64,000 nt of DNA from an uncultured Pseudomonadota bacterium (lineage in GTDB: Bacteria > Myxococcota_A > UBA796 > SXON01). The notes beneath the pieces were generated by a model. The model made no database searches. It worked only from the letters and a program-made list of their open reading frames with translations, and was not told where the DNA came from. The DNA is taken from positions 62,001-126,000 of the forward strand of contig CAIQVJ010000064.1 in the NCBI GenBank assembly GCA_903875225.1, read 5' to 3'. Shown here in pieces: positions 57,215 through 64,000 of the stretch. How positions within the stretch are numbered: position 1 is the stretch's first letter; the number at the start of each line of letters is the position of its first letter. The translations under genes and the position numbers were made by a program.

Positions 57215-58720
57215 ATGGCCCTGCCCCGTGCGCTCGCTGCCCCGATCCTGCACCGCAAGGCGCTGGAGCGAGGCCGTGTGTTCCCGGGTGGGCGCCCGCG
57301 CCGGATCGCGATGGTGTACCCATCGCCCTACCGCGCGGGCATGTCCTCGCTCGGGTACCAGTGGATCGCGAACCTGCTCGCCGAGCGCGGGTTCTCGGTG
57401 GAGCGGGTGTTTTTGCCCGACGACCTGGAGGCCTGGCGCAAGGCCCGCCAGGTGCCCGTGTCGGAGGAGACCCTCACGCCGCTCACCGAGTTTCCGCTCT
57501 GGTGCGTGAGCCTGGCGTATGAGCTCGAGCTGGTGGGACTCATCGAGCTCCTCAGGATGTGCGGGATCGCGCCGCTGCGTCGACACCGGGCGCCGCAAGA
57601 CCCGACGATCCTGCTCGGCGGCCCGCTCACCTTCTCGAACCCGTTGCCCGCCGCACCCTTCTGCGACGGCATGATCCTCGGGGAGGCCGATGACTACGTC
57701 GCGGACGTGTGCGACGCGTTCTTCGACGACGGGGACCTGGAGGTCCTCTCCCGAACACCCGGCGGCTACCTGCCGTACCTCCACGGGGAGGTGCTCCCGC
57801 CCATCGCGCGGTCTGCAGACGCGCACCTGCCCGCCCACTCGCGGATCTGGACGCCGGAGACGGAGCTGCACGACATGTTCCTCATCGAAGGGGAGCGTGG
57901 TTGCCACCGCACCTGCACGTTCTGCGTGATGCGGCGGGACACCACCCCCGAGACCGGGGGGCGTGCAGGCGGCATGCGGCTCGTCACCCCCGAGCGGTTG
58001 ATGGAGCTCGTGCCGACCGACGCCCCGCGGGTTGGGCTGGTCGGCGCGGCGATCTCGGATCATCCGCAGCTGGTGCCCCTCCTGGAGGCGCTGATCGAGG
58101 CCGGGAAGGGCATCGGGATCTCGTCGTTGCGGGGGGATCGTGTGGCCTTGAAGCCCGACATCCCGCGCCTGTTGCGGCTGGGCGGGTATTCCACCCTCAC
58201 GGTGGCGAGCGACGCTGCGAGCCAGCGCCTGCGTCGTACGCTCGCGAAAGGCACGACGGAGGCGCAGCTGGTGGCCTGTGCCGAGGCGGCGAAGGAGCAC
58301 AAGTACCGCCTGCTCAAGGTGTACATGATGCTGGGGGTGCCGGACGAGCAGGATGATGACCTGGAGGAGCTGATCGCGTCGACGCGCAAGCTCGCGACCA
58401 TCCACCCCGTCGCGTTGGGCGTCGCGGCGTTCGTGGCCAAGCGGAACACGCCGTTGGACGGCGCGCCGTTCGCCGGGGTTGCGGTGGTGGAGAAGCGCCT
58501 GGAGCGCCTGCGGGCCGGGCTGCGGGGGGTGCGCGCAGAGGTCCGGCCGGCTTCGGCGCGGTGGGCCTGGGTGGAGTTCCAGCTGGCCACGGCGGGCTGG
58601 GAAGGCGGCGAGGCCTGCCTGCGGGCGACCGAGGACGGCGGGGGCTATTCGGCGTGGAAGCGAGCGTTCGGCGTCGGCGGGTTTTCTGCTCCGTGGCGCC
58701 TCGAGGCGGAAGCGCGGTGA
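57215..58720 (+). CDS. B12-binding-type radical SAM protein
   Basis: This 501-residue protein has an N-terminal Rossmann-like region (about 28-170: RIAMVYPSPYRAGMSSLGYQWIANLLAERGF) like the B12-binding domain of Elp3/TIGR03960-type radical SAM proteins, without an obvious DxHxxG cobalamin motif. The radical SAM core follows with CxxxCxxC at Cys 230, 234 and 237 (GERGCHRTCTFC). The substrate is unknown; family members modify RNA or small molecules. The C-terminal region from about 420 is unassigned. It is followed by a zinc-ribbon protein after 43 bases. Confidence 0.88.
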   Translation: MALPRALAAPILHRKALERGRVFPGGRPRRIAMVYPSPYRAGMSSLGYQWIANLLAERGFSVERVFLPDDLEAWRKARQVPVSEETLTPLTEFPLWCVSLAYELELVGLIELLRMCGIAPLRRHRAPQDPTILLGGPLTFSNPLPAAPFCDGMILGEADDYVADVCDAFFDDGDLEVLSRTPGGYLPYLHGEVLPPIARSADAHLPAHSRIWTPETELHDMFLIEGERGCHRTCTFCVMRRDTTPETGGRAGGMRLVTPERLMELVPTDAPRVGLVGAAISDHPQLVPLLEALIEAGKGIGISSLRGDRVALKPDIPRLLRLGGYSTLTVASDAASQRLRRTLAKGTTEAQLVACAEAAKEHKYRLLKVYMMLGVPDEQDDDLEELIASTRKLATIHPVALGVAAFVAKRNTPLDGAPFAGVAVVEKRLERLRAGLRGVRAEVRPASARWAWVEFQLATAGWEGGEACLRATEDGGGYSAWKRAFGVGGFSAPWRLEAEAR

Positions 58721-58751
58721 CCGCTGCCGGGTGTTCACGCGGCGGCGCCGA

Positions 58752-58757
58752 TAAGCG
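58752..58757 (+). promoter_or_regulatory. -10-like hexamer, probable leaderless start
   Basis: TAAGCG ends 6 nt before the ATG at 58764. No Shine-Dalgarno sequence is present. Confidence 0.4.
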
Positions 58758-58763
58758 TCCCGG

Positions 58764-59324
58764 ATGAACTCCACGCGAACCTGCGGCTGGTGCACGACGT
58801 CCACCCTCGACGTCACGCTCACGAACTGCCCGAACTGTGGCGGGCCGCTCCCTCCGGTGCCCGAGTCCAACGATGGGGTGCGCACGCTCAGGTTGCCTCC
58901 GGAGCCGCCTCGCGCACCGCGCAAGCTGCCCGACGCGTACCGGAACCGGCTCCTGGTGTGGAAGAACGTGCTGGTGATCATCGGCGGGGTCTTCACGATC
59001 TGCCTCGGATGGACCGTGATCTTCGCGCTCATCGGGGCGCCGATGCTCTACATCGGCTGGACGCGCGCCCAGGGCAAGCTTAAGGCGCTCACGCTGGGGC
59101 AGGCGGTGCCCGGGCGGATCGTGGACGTGGACCGCGACATGAGCGTGACCATCAACAACAAGAACCCCTGGAAGCTCACCTATCGCTACACGGCGGGCGG
59201 CGGCACGCGGGAGGGGTGGGTGCACGCATGGCAGCGCCCGGAGCTGTTCCCTGAGGATCCGGTGTGGGTCGTCTGGGGTCCGGACGACCCCGAGACGAGC
59301 TGTCTCTGGCCGCCGTTGGTGTAG
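58764..59324 (+). CDS. Zinc-ribbon membrane protein, unknown function
   Basis: This 186-residue protein has an N-terminal zinc ribbon (CGWC at about 7-10 and CPNC at about 22-25), a Pro-rich linker, two hydrophobic segments (about 65-100) and a beta-rich domain resembling DUF3592 (VPGRIVDVDRDMSVTINNKNPWKLTYRYTAGGG). It probably sits in the inner membrane with the ribbon in the cytoplasm. No function can be assigned. It converges on the GT-C protein with 18 bases between stops. Confidence 0.75.
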   Translation: MNSTRTCGWCTTSTLDVTLTNCPNCGGPLPPVPESNDGVRTLRLPPEPPRAPRKLPDAYRNRLLVWKNVLVIIGGVFTICLGWTVIFALIGAPMLYIGWTRAQGKLKALTLGQAVPGRIVDVDRDMSVTINNKNPWKLTYRYTAGGGTREGWVHAWQRPELFPEDPVWVVWGPDDPETSCLWPPLV

Positions 59325-59342
59325 GCGCGCCCGCCCGGTTCC

Positions 59343-60710
59343 CTACCGGGGCGGGAGCGCGGCCGGCACCCAGCCCTCCGGGTTCTGGCCGACGACGCGC
59401 ACGACGCGGGACTGCACCTCGCCGACCGCCCAGGTGGTCACCCCCTGCACGTTCAGGGCGTGCTCCAGCCTGCGCGAGGGTTCACCGTAGGTGGAGGCGA
59501 TGAACAGGTCACCCGTCGCGATCTGCGCCGGGATCGTCCCGAAGTCGTACACCTTCACGCCAGGGAGCGCCGGCTGCCCGGTCCAACTGCGGCCGACGCC
59601 GGCTGCGGCGTAGCTGCCGGCCCACGCGGTCTCCCCGGGGCCGATCGACTCGAACGCCGCGCGGTCCGCGTAGGCGCTGTCCACGCCCGCCATCGACCCC
59701 TCCGGCCCGTGGACGTGCATGCGGTGCAGCCAGTAGAGCTGCAAGACCGCCAGCGGATGGTCGAGGCGCGAGGCGGTCGTCACCACGTAGAGCGCGACTG
59801 CGGGCGAGAGGTAGCGGAGGTGCGTGAACGCGTCCTCGGTGCCGGCGGTGGCGTCGTAGCGCACGCTCGCGAAGAACACGCAGAACGTGACGATCAGGCT
59901 CGTCTCCACCGGTGCGGCGAGGAGGCCCGCCGCGCCCAGCACCAGGAGCGCGCGGCCCTGGTCGAACGCCACGAACCGGAAGATGCCGAGCGTGTTCTCG
60001 CCGAACTGGGCCCACGTGGTCGGCGACTGGGTGGCCGCGGCGAGCCCGCCGTGAGCGCCTGCCCAGGCTGCGATCGCGGCCAGCGGGGCCAGGGCCTGCA
60101 GCGGGAGCTGCCGCCGCCGTGCTCCTGCGACGAGCGCGGGCACGATCAGGAGCGCGCCCGGCTCCTTGCACCACGTGGCCACTGCCGCGACGAGCGCGAA
60201 CAGGCTCCACGTGTTCCAGCGGAGCGCGACGAGCGCCCAGGGGATGCAGGCCAGCAGCGGAAGATCGAGCTCGGGCCGCAGAAGCTGCGCGAGTACGCTC
60301 GGGATCGCCCACACCAGGAGGCCGGCCCAGGCCCGCCCCTGGCTCTCTGCCAGGGCGACGAACCCGAGTCCGGCGAGGGCTGCGGGAAGAACGCACGCTG
60401 CGCGCACGCTGCCGAGGCGGATGCCGGCCTTGAGGAACAGCGCCATCCACCAGAACCAGAGCGGCGGGTGCGCGGTATCGGGCAGGCCGTCCTTCCATTG
60501 CGGTGGCATCGGGGCCCCCGGGGCCTCCACGGCGGCCGGGAGCGGGCCCTCTGCGGCGAGTACGAGTCCGGTCTCGGACTCCTGGATCGCCGTCGGCACG
60601 AACCAGAACAGGGAGTCCTCCACGAGCGGGGCGGACCAGTGCGCCGCGAGCCACAGCACGGGGATCAGCGCGCCGAGGGCGTACCAGAGGGTGCGGAGGC
60701 GGGCGGACAT
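59343..60710 (-). CDS. GT-C-type membrane glycosyltransferase (family 39-like)
   Basis: This 455-residue polytopic protein has about eight or nine membrane segments and the GT-C layout: an acidic residue pair after the first segment (LVEDSLFW, the family's D/E motif), a LPDTAHPPLWFWWMAL segment like the HPP motif of ArnT/PMT enzymes, and a soluble C-terminal region (about 330-455). It probably moves a sugar from a lipid-linked donor to a periplasmic acceptor, but the substrates are unknown. TTAGGC lies 6 nt before the ATG on the minus strand, so the transcript may be leaderless. Confidence 0.8.
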   Translation of the reverse strand: MSARLRTLWYALGALIPVLWLAAHWSAPLVEDSLFWFVPTAIQESETGLVLAAEGPLPAAVEAPGAPMPPQWKDGLPDTAHPPLWFWWMALFLKAGIRLGSVRAACVLPAALAGLGFVALAESQGRAWAGLLVWAIPSVLAQLLRPELDLPLLACIPWALVALRWNTWSLFALVAAVATWCKEPGALLIVPALVAGARRRQLPLQALAPLAAIAAWAGAHGGLAAATQSPTTWAQFGENTLGIFRFVAFDQGRALLVLGAAGLLAAPVETSLIVTFCVFFASVRYDATAGTEDAFTHLRYLSPAVALYVVTTASRLDHPLAVLQLYWLHRMHVHGPEGSMAGVDSAYADRAAFESIGPGETAWAGSYAAAGVGRSWTGQPALPGVKVYDFGTIPAQIATGDLFIASTYGEPSRRLEHALNVQGVTTWAVGEVQSRVVRVVGQNPEGWVPAALPPR

Positions 60711-60716
60711 GCTGCG

Positions 60717-60722
60717 GCCTAA
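60717..60722 (-). promoter_or_regulatory. -10-like hexamer, probable leaderless start
   Basis: On the minus strand TTAGGC ends 6 nt before the ATG at 60710. The remaining 60723-60875 stretch shows nothing else recognisable. Confidence 0.35.
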
Positions 60723-60875
60723 CGTACGCCCTTTCTTGCCGATCGGAGGTTGAGCATCGGATGACGAGGCGACTCGAGGGCGGTGTCGAGTCGGCCCACG
60801 CCGGTGTTCACGGGCGGCCGACGGCCCGGTCTGGCAGCGATCCGGCCCCGATAGCCCGCCAACGAACGCCGGTGC

Positions 60876-61298
60876 TCAGCGCTTGCGGCGAACCGTGAAC
60901 ACAGCCGCCAGGGCGGAGAGCAGGAAGCCGGCCGATCCCGGGGCTGCCGCACACCCGCTGGTCCCGTCTGGCGTCTGCTCACGATCCGGCGCGTACAGGC
61001 TCACGGAATCCGGGGTCGAGTCGAGCGTGCCATCGTTGACGACGAGCTCGAAGGTGTAGGGCCCGGCGCCGGGCACGATGAACGAAGGCTCGGCGGTGGG
61101 GCCGTCTGCGAGGCTCACCGGTGCGCCCACGGTCTGGGTCCAATGGTAGGTGAGCGGCTCGCCGTCTGCGTCGGTGGAGCCCGTGCCGTTCAGGACCACG
61201 GTGTCCCCCGGGTATGCGAGCACGCCGAGACCCGCCTCTGCAACGGGGGCCGTGCCGGCCGCGAGGGCGGGGAGCACGAGGGTGACGAGAAGGGACAT
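60876..61298 (-). CDS. Secreted PKD/REJ-like domain protein with MYXO-CTERM-like tail
   Basis: This 140-residue protein has a signal peptide (MSLLVTLVLPALAAG), one Ig-like domain of the PKD/REJ type (about 25-105: AYPGDTVVLNGTGSTDADGEPLTYHWTQTVGAPVSL), and a C terminus with a Gly-Cys motif, hydrophobic stretch and RRKR end (TSGCAAAPGSAGFLL and then AAVFTVRRKR). The end fits the MYXO-CTERM pattern, predicting surface sorting. The start at 61298 was chosen because it gives the signal peptide; longer starts overlap the divergent PspA gene region. Function unknown. Confidence 0.75.
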   Translation of the reverse strand: MSLLVTLVLPALAAGTAPVAEAGLGVLAYPGDTVVLNGTGSTDADGEPLTYHWTQTVGAPVSLADGPTAEPSFIVPGAGPYTFELVVNDGTLDSTPDSVSLYAPDREQTPDGTSGCAAAPGSAGFLLSALAAVFTVRRKR

Positions 61299-61425
61299 GG
61301 GTGCGACCGGGTAACATGGATGGTTCCCCGCCGCGCGCGGTGAGCCGGGGCGGGTTAGCCGGGTAGTCCAGCGATCCCACACCCGCCAATTTGCTGGTTT
61401 TCTCCGCCTTCCCTTTGGAGTTCCC

Positions 61426-62139
61426 ATGGGCTTCTTCGACCGAATCGGCAACCTCTGGAACGGCTTCTGGGGCCTGTGGATCAGCGGCAAGGAGTCCAAG
61501 AACCCCGAGGCCGTCTATGAGGCGGCGATCGACGAGCGGATCAAGAAGCACCGGGACCTGAAGAAGGCCGTGAGCGGCATCGTGTACCTGCGCAACAAGA
61601 TCTCGACGGAGCTGGAGACCAAGGAGCGGGAGCTCAAGGAAGTGAACGGACAGCTCCCTGTCGCGATCGAGAGCGGGGACGACGACGTCGCCATCGTGCT
61701 GCTCACCAAGAAGAACGAGCTGGAGAAGGCGCTCGAACAGCTCAAGGTCGACTCCGAGAAGGTCACGGCGCAGGCGAACGACGCCAAGGACTCCCTCGTC
61801 GCGTTCCAGGGCGAGATCGAGAAGCTCAAGCGCGAGCGCGACGAGATGCTGGCGAAAAAGGCGACTGCGGAGGCGCGGATCCAGATCCAGGAGACGCTCG
61901 ACGGCCTCTCCACCGACGCGGACATCAAGGCGCTGGAGAACGTGCGCGAGCACATCCACAAGATGCAGGCCGAGGCCGACATCGGCACCGAGATGAAGGC
62001 GGACTCGCTCGACTCGCGGTTGGCGAAGGTCAAGGCCAAGGCGCAGGACGCCACGGCAAAGTCGCAGCTTGACGAGCTCAAGAAGCAGATGGCGGCCCGA
62101 AACGCTGCGGCCGAGGGCGCAGTCAAGAAGACGATGTGA
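61426..62139 (+). CDS. pspA: PspA/IM30 family membrane-stress protein
   Basis: This 237-residue protein is almost entirely alpha-helical and coiled-coil, with the N-terminal amphipathic helix (GFFDRIGNLWNGFWGLWI) and the charged hairpin region typical of PspA/Vipp1 (ESCRT-III superfamily). It binds damaged inner membrane and helps keep the proton gradient. Sequence divergence from E. coli PspA is large, so the call rests on pattern and length (PspA about 222). GGAG lies 6 bases before the ATG. No pspB/C/F neighbours are visible. Confidence 0.8.
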   Translation: MGFFDRIGNLWNGFWGLWISGKESKNPEAVYEAAIDERIKKHRDLKKAVSGIVYLRNKISTELETKERELKEVNGQLPVAIESGDDDVAIVLLTKKNELEKALEQLKVDSEKVTAQANDAKDSLVAFQGEIEKLKRERDEMLAKKATAEARIQIQETLDGLSTDADIKALENVREHIHKMQAEADIGTEMKADSLDSRLAKVKAKAQDATAKSQLDELKKQMAARNAAAEGAVKKTM

Positions 62140-62179
62140 TCGGGCACGGGCCACAGGCGCAGTAAACGAGAGCTCGGAG

Positions 62180-64000
62180 ATGTCGATGCGGAGCGTGTTG
62201 GGTCGGGTACGCGCACGCGCGACCACGATCGTGATGGCCTGGGAGCCGGACGTTCGGCGTCAGGCGCCGATCTTTGCGTTGATCCAGGCGGTCTTCTTCC
62301 TGCACTACGCGGTGTGGTGCCTGATCTCGCCGTTCTACATCGAGGACTCGGGGATCTCCTTTGCGTTCGCACGCAACATCGCCACCGGGCTCGGTGCGGT
62401 GCCGTTCGCCGGCGGGGAGCGCGTGGAGGCGTACTCGAACGCGAGCTGGACCTTCCTGATCGCCGCGCTCTACGTGCTGCGGATCGACCCGTTCTTCGCT
62501 GCGAAGCTGCTTGGTGCGATCTTCGGGTCGATCACGCTGTTCGTTGCCTGGGGCATCGGGCGGGAGGCTCGCGGCGAGAGCGAGGACGATCCAGGCCCGA
62601 TCCCGGACTGGGCACCCCTGGTGGGGCCGGCGCTGCTCGCGGCCTCCACCCAGTTCACGCTGTGGAGCGCCTCGGGGCTCGAGAACAGCCTGTTCAACCT
62701 GCTGCTCGGCCTCGGCATCTGGCGCCTCTCGGTGGAGATCCGCACGGGCTCCCGCTTTCCGTGGAGCGCGTTGGCGTTCTTCCTGCTCACCATGACGCGC
62801 CCGGACGGCGTGGCCTACGCGGCGGTCGGGCTCTTCGCCCGTGGTCTGGGCACCGTCCGCAACCGGCAGTGGATGCAGGTTTTCTCCTGGCTGCTCGTCT
62901 TCGCGATCCCGTACGCGGCCTACAACGCGGTGCGCTACGAGTACTTCGCCTGGTGGTTCCCGAATACGTACTACGCCAAAGACAAGTCTGAAACTGTGAA
63001 GTTGACGGGCTGGGTCGGTGGTGGGTGGAAGCAGTTCAAGGACTGGGCGTTCGTCTATGGCGTGGTGTTCGCGACGCCCGCGGTGGTGCTCGCGCTGCTG
63101 CCCATCACACCGGGGAGGCGCCAGCCCTGGCGCAAGCTGCTCATCGCGGTGCTCCTCTTCGGCTTCACCACGATCACGCTCTGGGACGGCCGCCTGCCGG
63201 GCCTGTTCACGCGCAACCTGGGAATGACCGGAGGGACGACGATCACGCTGCTGCCCAAGGCGGCGGCCATGTGGTACGGGAGCCACGTCGCACGGGACTG
63301 GAACGCAGGCGCCGTGTGGTTCCTCGTGGTCTCGGCCGTGCTGCTCGGACTGCTCACGCTCGCCCGACGCGGGTGGGCCGCGCGCGGGATGTTGTGGGCG
63401 AGCCTGTCGGTGGGGGTGTTCTTCTGGGTGTGGTCGAACGGCGACTGGATGAAGGGGTTCCGCTGGGGATCGCTGATCGCGCTGCCGGTGTTCACGCTGA
63501 TCGGCCTCGGGGTGGGCGTGATGGCTGCGAACATGCCCGCGGCGAGCGGCCTGTGGCGGGACATCCGGGCGCTGGACTGGACGCTGCGCAAGCTGCCGGG
63601 GACTCGGCGCGGGTGGACCCTGTTGGGGCTCGTGACCGGCGTCATCATCGTGCTCGTCTACGTCGGCGCACGCGCCCAGGGCCACGTCGCGCTCGGCGGG
63701 CCGGCGGTGGCGCTGCCGTTCAGCGTCTTCCTGCCGGGGCCGAAGGGCCCTACCCGGGTGACCTGGCGCGACATCGAGACGCTCGCCGCGATCCCCATCG
63801 GCGCGGTGGTCGGCCTGCTTGTCGGCCAGCTTGTGGTCTGGATGCCGACAGGCCTCCGGGAGTGGCGCGGGTTGCGGGTCTCCCGCAGTTTTGCGGCCAT
63901 CGCGACGTTCGCGCTCGCGCTGCCGAACACGTGGAAGAGCGCCGATTTCGCCAAGGCGCCCGAAACCTCGGTGAACGACGTGCATCGGCGCGTGAACTAC
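62180..64000 (+). CDS. GT-C-type membrane arabinosyl/mannosyltransferase-like protein (partial, runs off the end)
   Basis: An open frame of at least 607 codons begins at ATG 62180 and remains open to the last base, so the C terminus is outside the window. The first 60 residues contain a membrane segment and an acidic IEDSGISFAFARN motif, followed by GGERVEAYSNASWTFL, a pattern seen in AftB-like and related GT-C enzymes that use lipid-linked donors. SGLENSLFNLLLGLG and WWFPNTYYAK, also typical of these enzymes, follow. About ten membrane segments are predicted by eye. It follows pspA after 40 bases with GGAG upstream. The sugar and acceptor are unknown. Confidence 0.82.
   Translation, partial: MSMRSVLGRVRARATTIVMAWEPDVRRQAPIFALIQAVFFLHYAVWCLISPFYIEDSGISFAFARNIATGLGAVPFAGGERVEAYSNASWTFLIAALYVLRIDPFFAAKLLGAIFGSITLFVAWGIGREARGESEDDPGPIPDWAPLVGPALLAASTQFTLWSASGLENSLFNLLLGLGIWRLSVEIRTGSRFPWSALAFFLLTMTRPDGVAYAAVGLFARGLGTVRNRQWMQVFSWLLVFAIPYAAYNAVRYEYFAWWFPNTYYAKDKSETVKLTGWVGGGWKQFKDWAFVYGVVFATPAVVLALLPITPGRRQPWRKLLIAVLLFGFTTITLWDGRLPGLFTRNLGMTGGTTITLLPKAAAMWYGSHVARDWNAGAVWFLVVSAVLLGLLTLARRGWAARGMLWASLSVGVFFWVWSNGDWMKGFRWGSLIALPVFTLIGLGVGVMAANMPAASGLWRDIRALDWTLRKLPGTRRGWTLLGLVTGVIIVLVYVGARAQGHVALGGPAVALPFSVFLPGPKGPTRVTWRDIETLAAIPIGAVVGLLVGQLVVWMPTGLREWRGLRVSRSFAAIATFALALPNTWKSADFAKAPETSVNDVHRRVNY

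Overview
This is a chromosomal window of very high G+C from what looks like a member of the Myxococcota (Deltaproteobacteria in the older sense). That placement is inferred from gene content and was not tested with a marker phylogeny. The clues are a secreted protein with a MopE-type calcium/metal-binding motif and FG-GAP-like repeats, two secreted proteins with MYXO-CTERM-like tails (Cys motif, hydrophobic stretch, Arg-rich end), many short lipoproteins with Asp/Pro/Gly-rich linkers, a REC-PATAN-like-DnaJ-TPR protein and a sigma-54 activator. The genes are dense, mostly in coupled operons. No rRNA, tRNA, CRISPR array, insertion sequence or prophage was seen.

Layout. 1-11.2 kb: lipoproteins, a YdcF-like and a FemAB-like protein, a peroxiredoxin, a PAS-GGDEF-EAL protein, a secreted nuclease, a HAD phosphatase, truA and a sigma-54 activator. 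11.3-20.4 kb: prepilin peptidase, a structured intergenic repeat, large TPR/HEAT proteins, a metal-binding surface protein, and a glycosyltransferase behind a collagen-like lipoprotein. 20.5-34.4 kb: a complete type II secretion operon gspCDEFGHIJKLMN, continued without a gap by two polysaccharide-deacetylase-like genes to 37.3 kb. 37.4-43.0 kb, minus strand: rdgB, a small unknown protein, an RNase Z-like hydrolase, a membrane-anchored unknown, trmH, yhbY and the REC-J-TPR protein. 43.1-51.1 kb: thioredoxin, a TPP enzyme, a second copy of the structured repeat, secreted proteins, an FAD oxidase, an aminotransferase and a drug/metabolite exporter. 51.1-64 kb: thyX, a stand-alone SPASM protein coupled to an ABC transporter, an ABC exporter, thiolase, a radical SAM protein, two GT-C membrane proteins and PspA.

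How the genes fit together. Prepilin peptidase (11.3 kb) would process the pseudopilins GspG-K encoded 16 kb away, and the type II system would secrete some of the many signal-peptide proteins nearby. The two deacetylase-like proteins at the end of the gsp operon are candidate partners or substrates.

Two observations deserve attention. First, a roughly 135-bp intergenic element is present at two loci; its four successive hairpins are kept although the stem sequences differ, with G-U pairs and conserved loops. Second, about a dozen genes have a -10-like hexamer exactly 6 nt before the start codon, in four or five cases with a -35-like hexamer 17 bp further upstream, which points to widespread leaderless transcription.
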